A stretch of 64,000 bases of DNA from Valencia hispanica (Eukaryota; Chordata; Actinopteri; Cyprinodontiformes; Valenciidae), in the NCBI GenBank assembly GCA_963556495.2, contig OY747721.1:7870149-7934148 (forward strand), written 5' to 3'. Of the stretch, positions 55,960-64,000 are shown in pieces (position 1 is the first letter of the stretch; each line of letters begins with the position of its first letter). The position numbers and the translations under genes are program-made. A model generated the notes under the pieces. It made no database searches. It was not told the origin of the DNA and saw nothing but the letters and a program-made list of their open reading frames with translations.

Positions 55960-56388
55960 AACTACAGCAGGCTCAGCAACAGAGCAGTAGTCGTGGTCTG
56001 GGTGATGTTCATCCATTGGGAGGTCATCAGTGGGGATTATGTCCGTAACTGTGTCTGACCGCCATGTTCTTTGCCAAACTGCGGGCCGTGGGGCAGGAAG
56101 AGTAAAGTTGTTCCGCTGAAAAGTACCAGGATGGCTGGTTTTTCAGACGTCTGCATCCGGCTGTAGTTAAAGGCTCTATCAGATCGGTATTTTTATTTTA
56201 ACCACCCACCTCTTCTGTAGCTCAGTGTCTTTGGGAAATGTGTAAAAAGTAAGAACATAATTAAATTTGGCTGAACCTGTACACTGCGGCACACAGAAGC
56301 AGTGTCCTGATGTGCTGTCCACCCTTCGTTGAAAACACAATTTAGCTCTTTTTGCGGCCATGACATGAAAGCAAGCAGCAAAATACAC
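55960..56388 (-). pseudogene. THAP-like domain fragment of a DNA transposon or THAP gene
   Basis: The minus strand reads CVPQCTGSAKFNYVLTFYTF, then PKDTELQKRWVVKIK, which fits the first half of a THAP zinc finger (C-x-C pair, FPKD, K-RW). Stops follow, and the expected C-x2-H end is not seen in one frame, though related sequence goes on to about 55960. THAP fingers bind DNA and occur in P-element-like and other transposases, so this is probably a transposon relic. Confidence 0.5.
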
Positions 56389-56429
56389 GTAATGAAGATG
56401 AAATGTATGGAAAACAATGTTGATCTCAC

Positions 56430-56639
56430 CCGTTTTATGCTAGGATCGCTCGCTTTTCTGTTTTCAGACAGAACAACGTAGAAAAATGCGGTTAAAAAAA
56501 AGAAAAACAGAAAAAAGATTTACCTTGAAAATTTAGGAACAACCTTTAAATTTGTACAAAACTGATGTTGCTTTTCCTACAATTATGATAAACAAGGTTT
56601 TCAAAATTACAGCACAAAAACAGGTAAAGCCTTACTTAG
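56430..56639. other. No feature recognised
   Basis: Short stretch between the THAP-like fragment and the Tc1 relic. No frame or repeat. Confidence 0.35.
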
Positions 56640-56749
56640 GAGCTTTATTATAGGCACACCGGTGCTTGACCTAGATTTGACCTACCTTTGCTTTCATCTG
56701 CCTTAATTCTTTCTGGCATAGATTCAGCAAGGTGTCTGAAACATTTCAG

Positions 56750-57014
56750 AGGGGCGACCGTGGCTCAGGTGGTAACTGTTGGGTTCCAGGTTCGAATCCC
56801 CACTCTGTCCATCTTGGTTGTTGTGTCCTTGGGCAAGACACTTCACCCGCCCTGCTCGCTGGTGGTGGTCAGAGCGCCCAGCCACCTCTATCAGTGTGCC
56901 CCAGGGCAGCTGTGCCTACAGTGTAGTAGCTCACCATCAGTGTGTAAATGTGTACGTGAATGGGTGAATCGCTGAATGCAGTGCAAAGTGAAAAAGCGCT
57001 ATACAAACCATTAC
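56750..57014 (+). mobile_element. tRNA-derived SINE
   Basis: A-box-like TGGCTCAGGTGG and a perfect pol III B box GGTTCGAATCC (about 56791-56801) are followed by GGGCAAGACACTTCACCC and the tail AAAAAGCGCTATACAAACCA. It is flanked by TTCAG on both sides (56745-56749, 57015-57019). The copy looks nearly complete. Confidence 0.85.
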
Positions 57015-57042
57015 TTCAGGGATTTCCATATTAAAATGATGG

Positions 57043-58370
57043 TGTTGTAACTACTACTAATAAAAAGTTGTTGTCTGGTTTTCTGAGCATCAATGATTAT
57101 AATCAATAATTTAATATTAATATAATTATTGATGACGTTCGAGTTTAACCTGTTTATTAAAGATATAGGGGCACCAATCTCATAAATGAGATCATTTTAA
57201 TTAAACCAGACTGTCAGTCTCTCTGAAAAGGCATAGAGTTCATCCGCGGGGTTAAAACAAACTTCACAGCACACACTGAAATAGCACAGGATACTTCTCG
57301 TTACTTAAGGGAATTTATTAATGAAATAGGTCAACCTTACAGATTACATTTCATTCATAATTTCCATCTATTCTAACGCATGCAAAAATATAGAACAAAG
57401 TTAACGTCGAGGGAAGGGGGCTTGTGTGTGTATGCGGCTGTGTGTGTGGGAGACAGCGAGCGAATGAGGGGGGGTTCAGCTCACCCCTTCAACACGATAA
57501 ATAACTCAAGCCTTATCAATTGGCGCGATCGGTTCACAAAGGAAGACAAAGGAAGACCGCGTGGCGATTCAACAAAGGCTTGTTTCATTAGCAATGGTGG
57601 CTTGGACAAAGGAAAAGGGGACGACGGAAAAAGAAACAAACAAGGAAATAATACAATATAATACACTGCTTCTGGTTCAACCAAAGTCAAATGATAAAAC
57701 ACAAAAAGCATGCACATTCAGGGTCGGTGTACAGCGACAGACGACCAAGAATAACAGTGGTTAACAAGTTGACAGACTTATTTTAACCAACAGAAAACGG
57801 ATATTAACCGTCAAGACCTCTCCTCTACCCAGACCGAGAGATATCAATCAGTTTAATCCTACTTGGTGGGGGCAGCTCTTCACAGTCCACGACGAAGAAA
57901 GTAGAAAGTGTCCAGTTTAAAGGAGCGGTTTGCGCAAAACCGAGGTCAGAAAAAGCGGACGTCCACCTTTAGGCTCTGAGGGACTCAGGCCTGTTTCAAT
58001 AGAGCTCAGATGGCCAGCTGAATCCCTGGTTACGCCTGTTTGCTCGGCCGATTCACTTCGAAGTTTAAAAGGGAAGTTCTTCCTGGTCCAGCAGGTTTGA
58101 ACGAAAAAAGGGAAAACGCTAGCAGTGGATTAAAGCGTCTCCTCGCGGCACCGCTGGGGAACCAAAAGACCAAGATTTCAATATTCGCGCTGCTTTTATC
58201 AACTCTGTGATGTCATCACTGGCCACAGACCAATGAGAATGGGTCGAGGGCAGCGCAATGGGTGCTGGGAGAGGAAGTTCGTTCAGTGGAAGGATGCTGG
58301 GAGATGCAGTTCGTTCAGTGGAAGGATGCTGGGAGATCCAGTCCGTTCAGTAAAGGCCATAGCCTCAACA
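57043..58370 (-). mobile_element. Solo LTR, second copy of the 33.5-kb family
   Basis: Minus-strand copy of 33517-34898. It begins (minus) TGTTGAGGCTATGGCC at 58370 and ends TTACAACA at 57043. ATGG flanks both sides (57039-57042 and 58371-58374), again a 4-bp duplication. The three 32-bp repeats near its start are kept. No internal region is present. Confidence 0.88.
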
Positions 58371-58639
58371 ATGGCATTGCACAAATGCTGCATATTTGAC
58401 TTCTTAACATCCATGATGACAATCCCACATTCCTCTTGATACAATAAGTATCTTGTTGGGTTGACATCTGGTGACTGTGCAGTTCAGTAGCTGCAAGCAG
58501 TGAGCTGTTCATGGAACCAGCTGGAATGCTTTAAGCTTTGTAACATGGTCAGCAACAATACTATCCCTCTCATATGGTTACGGTTACCTCCACCAGGAAC
58601 CTAAACCACAGATACAAGCCAGGATGGTTTTAGATTGTT

Positions 58640-59165
58640 TATGCCATCTCCTTATCTCCTTCAGCAACAGACTGTTGCATCCTAGATCCATGAAAGAACG
58701 TTATCGTAGGTCCTTTCTCCCAGCAGATGTCATACTCTATAACTCAATAAATGTTTACATCGCTGCTGTAATTCACACTGTTTTTCTCACTTCAAAAAAC
58801 CTTTCAGCTGTTATTTGCAAATTTCTGTTTGCACAATTTAGATTTTTCACTTTTTGTAAGCATGTTGTTTTTATTACACAAATATACATGCACATCCTGT
58901 AAATATTTTTAATCATCCTGCTCAGTTACACATTCCTCAAATCTGAGTATGTCATTTTATTTTGAAAAACTGTACAATACTTTAATTTTGTAATTTTGTC
59001 CTTACTGTACATTATTTACTTATACATATATACATTATATACATATTGCATATTATTCCTATTTCTGATTTTATATTTTTCTTATGTGAATCTGAATGCT
59101 TCAATTACCTGTCACTTTTCTGCTGTTACAGCTGAATTTCCTCTCTGGGACAATAAAGGATGATT
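58640..59165 (+). mobile_element. LINE 3' end, clade not assigned
   Basis: The plus strand reads LLHPRSMKERYRRSFLPADV with ILYNS, the terminal block of several fish LINE proteins. The 3' UTR ends TTTCCTCTCTGGGACAATAAAG. The coding part is very short and ends in an early stop. Confidence 0.6.
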
Positions 59166-59235
59166 CTTCTTCTTCTGACTCTGATTCTTCTTCTTTGGAC
59201 TCTTCTTCTTTTGACTCTTCTTCTTCGGAGTCTTC
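59163..59235. repeat. (TTC)n-rich microsatellite
   Basis: TTCTTC runs interrupted by GACTCT directly follow the LINE tail, and may be the LINE's simple-repeat end. Confidence 0.85.
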
Positions 59236-59504
59236 TCTGTAAACCAGAGAAATGGCCGTGGATTAAAATTAATCAACAAAATCAGCCCATTTTGAAACAC
59301 TCAGCGTAGCCTATATTGCACCGACAGTCATTCCATGTTTTAAAATCCCAATTCTGAGGCTTGGGTTGAACTTCCAGTTGTCTGCAACATGTCTAGATCC
59401 TTAAATGTTTTCAGCTGCTGCCTTCCAATTGGCTGAGACCCTGGTTGTTTTAATTCACTAACAAACTAACTAAATAAATACTTGTAGGCTTATCAAGCGA
59501 ATGA

Positions 59505-59735
59505 TAAACAGACTGAACTTTTATAGCACTTTTCTAATCATGCTGACCACTCAAAGAGCTTTACACTGGAGACACATTCACCCATTCACACTCACAAATG
59601 CACACATTTAAATTCTTATACACTGATAGGCAACTTGGGGTTAAGTACCTTGCCCAGAGGCACATGGACTTGTGACAGCCAGAAGCTTGAATCAAACCTA
59701 CAACCCTCTGATTACTAGTCAACTACATTAAACTG
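59505..59735 (-). mobile_element. tRNA-headed SINE
   Basis: On the minus strand a B-box-like GTAGGTTTGATTCAAGC is followed by the body TGCCTCTGGGCAAGGTACTT and a GTGAATGGGTGAATG block. The tail is near 59515 (AGTGCTATAAAAGTTCAG). It is divergent, related in style to the SINE at 56750. Confidence 0.65.
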
Positions 59736-60477
59736 TCCTCTTACATTCTTTACACTTGGTGTCACTGCTGCTAAATTAGGACTGCTACAAAGATGCAGAC
59801 AAATTAATTGACATATGCAAATTTAGTTAAACAGGTCATACCTATGAAATTGAATTGAATGACTGCTATAATTAACTGATTACTCTCAATTAAACAAATA
59901 CACAGTAATGCAATTTTAGAATCATCCTTTTATTAGGATTATCATCTTTGATGCACCTGCAGGGGCAATGGAAGTTGAGCAGGAATTATTTACATATTTT
60001 GTACCCATGGGATATTTGCACCTTGCAGTCATTGATTCCTTTGTACAGGAACAAGCTGCAAAAACAAATCTAATGCCAGCTGTTGTAAAGCTGAAACTTG
60101 ACCAGGTTAGGTCATGCAACAAGATATTGGTACAGAGTCAACAGACTTCTACTTCATTTGATTAGCTCAGATTAATAAGAGCTGAAGATGTTTACAAAAC
60201 CTCAAACCAGCTGAAATCCTGACAATAGCACAGTTTGAATGCAACCACACTGGCACACCTTTAGCAAATGCTTATTAAATCCACCATGTATAAATAAGGT
60301 CCAAACTGCATTAAAAAGTCTAGTTTTATTCAGTTTCTGAGGAAACTATCACAGCTAATCAATATCAACTGGTCCTAAAATTCACAGAGAAAGTAGTAAA
60401 TCTCATTCTAATTCATCTATGTACAACCTAACATTTCTTTATAAGATAAAACATTTTTTTTACAGTCAATGTGTGCG
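59736..60477. other. Unclassified; one unexplained open frame
   Basis: The plus-strand frame 59968-60165 and the minus-strand frame 60122-59922 overlap in a GC-richer block, 59940-60150. It looks coding-like but matches nothing I recognise. The rest is AT-rich. Confidence 0.35.
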
Positions 60478-61345
60478 TGCAAAGTCAAAGCCGAGAGATA
60501 TTGATATTGGTCGCTGTCACTTTAAAGTACCGCTTCCTCATCTCAGGATCATTGATCCAAGTGTTTAACTATGATAACTTCATATAAATGAGTTCCAAGC
60601 TTTGTTCTTCTGGGTAACACATAGCTTCACTTTACAGGAATTGCTGCACACCTCTTTCAAATATGTTCAGCTGTAAATTGCTAATAGGTTTCCAAAACAT
60701 CTTAAAACATCAACAGTTATAAATATAACTGGGTGCATTGGAACATGTCTCTTATTTTTGCATTACCACACATGTTTTCCTCTAAGTCTGATTGGCAGGA
60801 ATCTGACTAGATCAGATCAAATTCGGTTGATCTAAAGACTGAAGACATCTCTATGTTGGCTAGGTTTGGTGACGACCTTTGTTCCAAGGTGTGTAGAGTG
60901 GATGGCTTGTGAGACCTTGTGTAACAGCAGAGATATTGGAGAGCGGCAAGGCAGGTGGATGCTTGAGGTCAGTGGAGCTGCTGTTGATGATTGTGAGACG
61001 CAGATTCTGGAGGAGGTAAGGCAGTGTGGCACAATATGAGCTCATTTATTTATTTTTGCATTACCACAAATGTTTTTGGTAAAAGAAAATGGTAAAATGT
61101 GTTATTTCTTACCAAATGTTTTTACTTTAATGGCATGAGTCTGAATAGATCAGATGAGAAAATATATAGTCGATTTAAAGACTGAACACGCCTTTTATAA
61201 ATCAACTATCAAACAAATACATCTAAAATAAAATAAACCACATTAAAAACAAAAACAATGACCTGGTTGCATAGGCATAGTTAGTCTAAAACAACTACTC
61301 AATTCAACCACCTTTTGATCGATTATATCATTCGGTCTTCTTGGA
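60478..61345. repeat. Dispersed repeat, copy 2 (partner 3629-4200), internally duplicated
   Basis: 60478-60850 aligns with the first two thirds of 3629-4200. After a foreign block of about 190 bp (60855-61040), the sequence restarts at TTTGCATTACCACAAATG (61056) and aligns with the last third, ending near CCACCTTTTGATCG. It therefore carries both a duplication and an insertion relative to copy 1. Confidence 0.65.
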
Positions 61346-61629
61346 TTCACACCTGCCATCAATAACAGTTAATCTGATTAAACTTAAATAAAGGTAAGAT
61401 GTCCTAATTTAAGCTTCTTGACATCAAAGGTGTACACCCCTCCTTCAAATTTTCAGTTTCTTTCACTCAACTGAAAAACAATAGAATCTGTAAAACAAAC
61501 AACAACTAAGTAAAACAGCTGCAATGAATTAGCTACTGTGAGATGCTAAAAGACTCCTAAAAAGCATCATTTCTTTTTTTTCCCACATTCTTTGCGCAAA
61601 CAGATTTAGGTATACACATTAAAAGTGGA

Positions 61630-63760
61630 ACAGGATGGTGATAAAAGCATGCATCACTGTCTCCGTGTTGGCCCGAGAAAGAATGGGGCGGACTCTGGCA
61701 ATGTTCTTTAGATGATAAAAACCTATTTTGGTGATATTTTTAATGTGAGGGATAAAAGTCAGCTCAGAATCAAAAATGACACCCAGGTTCTTCACTTGTA
61801 AAGAAGGATTAAAATATACTGATTCTCTTTCTGAGCCTCAGGACCGGTGACTAAAACTTTAGGATTTGATGTCTTTTTTTTCTTCTTTTTTTTACGTGTC
61901 CTGTTTGGCAGTGTAGAGTTCAGAATTGGTGTCTGAGTACCAAGTAGAAGCCCAACAGATTTACTTTCATAAGCGGAGCACTACAGCTTTTGCTATAGTA
62001 CTCCACTTGATATATATATGTGTGAAAAATCTTTATTGTGAATTGGTGTAGGTTTTATGTCCTGATGTTATGGACATGGAGAGGAAAATTAAGGGGAAGA
62101 AAGAAAGAAGATGAAGAAGAGAGGTAGGAAAGAAAAAGTCAAGAGAGAGGATGAGTTGAAAATACAAGAGGAAATTGAACAAAGAAAACACAGAAAAACA
62201 TTGAAGTCTGCCTCCATACCCACAGGAGGGTAGAGAGAGAGAGAAAAAAAAGGAACATCGACAAAACAAACCAAACATTGTGAAGTCAGAACTACACAAC
62301 CACATCACACAAAAATGGATATAAAAATACAACAACAATGTCACAGAAAAACTCATGGTACCGAATAATCAAGATCTAGTAATGATAACCTCAGCCCAAG
62401 AAAATATCTGTAAACACCAGAGACCCCACACCTATGTGTGTGTGTGAGCATGCTGGTGCATATAAGGTTGCTCCATGAGAGTGTTCGATAGCTAGTGTGA
62501 GCAGGCATCAATCCGTCTCCCAGGAATCTATGCAGACATGAAGGAGATCGGAGCCAAGACATCCAAAGGACCCCCAGGGCCCCAGGCGAATCCGGGCGAG
62601 GCCGAAGTTGTACCAGCTCCCGAGTCCTGATCCCGCGCAACGCAGAGCACTGAGACCAGGCATCCAATAAAGGCCAGGGCCGGTCCAACCCGCCAATGAA
62701 CCGACCACGCAAGGTGCGCACAGAACAGGTGATCGAACGAGCAGAGATGCTGGATCCATATCCCGCCGAGCCACCGAACAGGCACCACCCAACAATCGCA
62801 AACCTGGCACCCCTGAAAGAGGTGCCCCAACCAACCAAGGGAAGACATCAGCCCAGCGCATCGGCCGACCGACACACTGGTCCCCCCAGGCCCGGCCAGG
62901 CACACACCAGGTCTGAACCGGATTGACCACCGACGCACCAGTGGGCAGGGGCATCCGTCACTGGCAGGGAGTGACGGAGGGGAAATAGGCCCCCCATTAA
63001 ATGTAAGGCCTGAGGTGCGCCAGGCGAGAGGGCAGCCCAATACCCAACCTGACAGGTAGACAAAGACATACAGACACAGTCATACGTTCCCTCCCTCTTA
63101 AACACATACATTCTCACTGACTCACCAAGACACCCAAGAAATCACGCTGTACCCTAGGATTTGATGCCTAAAATGCAGTTAAAAAGTGCATCCATTGGCC
63201 GTGTGTCATCGGGAGACATGGCGATGTACAACTATGTATCGTCAGCATAACTATGAAAGTTAACTCCATGTCTTCCGATGACACTGCCAAGAGAGAGCAT
63301 ATAAAGGTTAAACAGCACTGGGCCTAAAATTGAACCCTGGGGCACACCACATGTGATCTTGTGGACCCTAGAGGAGCAGGTATCCAAACTTACCATAAAA
63401 GTACTGTCTGTGAGAAAAGATATAAACCATTTGTGAACAGCACCAGAGAGGCGAATGCATCATTGTTTGATTTGAGAAGTTCTGTGTATATTTTATGCTT
63501 TATCGTGGATTTATTTTTTTCTCCATTTTCTCTCTGCCAGCCTGCAATTTCTCTTTTGTTTTTTGAGGCTTTAATTTCTCCTAGGCGATTAAAATTATGA
63601 GGGCAAACTTTTAACTTTAAGTGGATCAAGCAGGTCGAGAATAGATTGAAGTCCATCGGCGGAGTGGGGGTGTGGCCCGGATTGTTTTTTCAGAAGCCCC
63701 AGGTCTTTTGGAGTGAGTTTTTTTTTCACAGTAAGATGTCTGACTGACAAATGTATAAAA
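61630..63760 (-). mobile_element. L2-type LINE RT fragment, interrupted and internally deleted
   Basis: Minus-strand pieces: 63760-63450 has decayed ORF (AERKWRK-like), joined by deletion to RT at about 63450-63160 ([20 protein letters not shown], then SYADDT with a stop next to it). After the 61872-63154 insertion it continues with KNLGVIFDSELTFIPHIKNI and [13 protein letters not shown] text down to about 61640. It is a dead copy. Confidence 0.75.
61872..63154 (-). mobile_element. Retroposon (1.28 kb) with oligo(A)-rich tail and 12-bp target duplication
   Basis: TAGGATTTGATG stands on both sides (61860-61871 and 63155-63166) in the middle of an L2-type RT. Read on minus, the insert ends ACGTAAAAAAAAGAAGAAAA, a retroposon tail. 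The first half (63130-62380) is GC-rich and open in all three minus frames (63040-62528, 62954-62508, 62838-62353). None has a known domain, so these are probably not genes. Family not recognised; possibly the end of a larger LINE. Confidence 0.75.
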
Positions 63761-64000
63761 CAAAAACTACACACAATATTAGAAGCACATAGCACACAGT
63801 CGTAAATTTCCCCCTAATTTTGGTATGATCCACTAGTGCCACTGCATGTGTTTGTGCGCAGCACTTGCGCATGTGAGGGAGGAGGGAGACACGCTGCGCG
63901 AATTTGCTGTAGAAGTGCAGGCAGACAGAGAAGAGCTCACGTTTGACCAGGTACCAAAGCAAATCACTTATACTGTATGATAATGTAAATATGACGATGT
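63761..64000. other. No feature recognised
   Basis: Window end. A minus frame (63962-63726) has no recognisable domain. Confidence 0.35.

Larger units (their letters stand above)
56640..58630 (-). pseudogene. Tc1/mariner transposase C-terminal relic, split twice
   Basis: Read on the minus strand and skipping the two insertions, the pieces give SPDVNPT with VIMDVKKSNMQHLCNAI (58630-58371), then a few codons at 57042-57020, then CFRHLAESMPERIKADESKG (56750-56670). These are the last blocks of a fish Tc1-like transposase (SPDLNPIE, MDVQP, SMPERI). The Glu of the DDE site is lost in this copy (VNPT). A SINE and a solo LTR interrupt it. Confidence 0.75.

Noticed and set aside
62353..63040. Three overlapping minus-strand proteins of 148-170 residues
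   Set aside because: All three frames are open at once in GC-rich DNA inside a retroposon, with Trp/Cys/Pro-rich text and no domain. Composition explains it better than coding.

Overview
The window reads as a teleost fish nuclear genome, probably a percomorph, though I cannot name the species. It holds one intact multi-exon host gene. The rest is dense with the transposon mix typical of teleosts: L2-type, I/Nimb-type and other LINEs, Tc1/mariner, hAT, TTAA-type MITEs, tRNA-headed SINEs, a Penelope-like fragment and several LTR elements. Almost all long open frames outside the host gene are transposon proteins, most of them broken.

Layout. 1-11.9 kb: decayed Tc1, LINE and SINE pieces, TIR-bounded non-autonomous elements and dispersed repeats. 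11.9-26.2 kb (+): an alpha-tectorin-like gene with a TATA box, one untranslated and 24 coding exons. It encodes about 2,075 residues: signal peptide, NIDO, four VWD-C8-TIL assemblies, a cysteine-rich linker, a ZP domain, a furin-type site and a hydrophobic GPI-type tail. All splice phases agree from start to stop. Its one large intron (18953-23102) carries an LTR plus gag-like piece, a 29-bp minisatellite and a Tc1 end. A pair of near-perfect hairpins lies just 3' of the stop.

26.86-37.24 kb: a nested structure. A hAT-type element with an 8-bp target duplication contains an I/Nimb-like LINE, and that LINE contains a whole Tc1 element (TA duplication), a solo LTR (4-bp duplication) and a TTAA-flanked MITE. 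37.5-39.2 kb: a Penelope-like fragment with a pLTR-like direct repeat, then a lone exon of the SPOP BTB domain. 39.2-47.7 kb: three L2-type LINE copies, one hit by a tRNA-headed retroposon with target duplication, one internally deleted, and a (GGCAA)n array at a LINE 3' end.

48.26-55.76 kb: the most unusual object, a young LTR element. Its two 447-bp LTRs differ at only 2 positions by my reading, and it has a 4-bp target duplication, a tRNA-Lys-type primer site and a polypurine tract. It has no gag, pol or env frame. Three exon-like blocks inside it join in phase into a 147-codon frame that starts in U5 and reads through the primer site. 55.8-64 kb: a THAP-like fragment, a Tc1 relic split by a SINE and by a second solo LTR of the 33.5-kb family, more SINE and LINE pieces, and a 1.28-kb retroposon inserted with a 12-bp duplication into an L2-type LINE.

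Only the tectorin-like gene looks like a working host gene. No rRNA, CRISPR or prokaryotic feature is present. Family names rest on motifs I recognise, not on searches.
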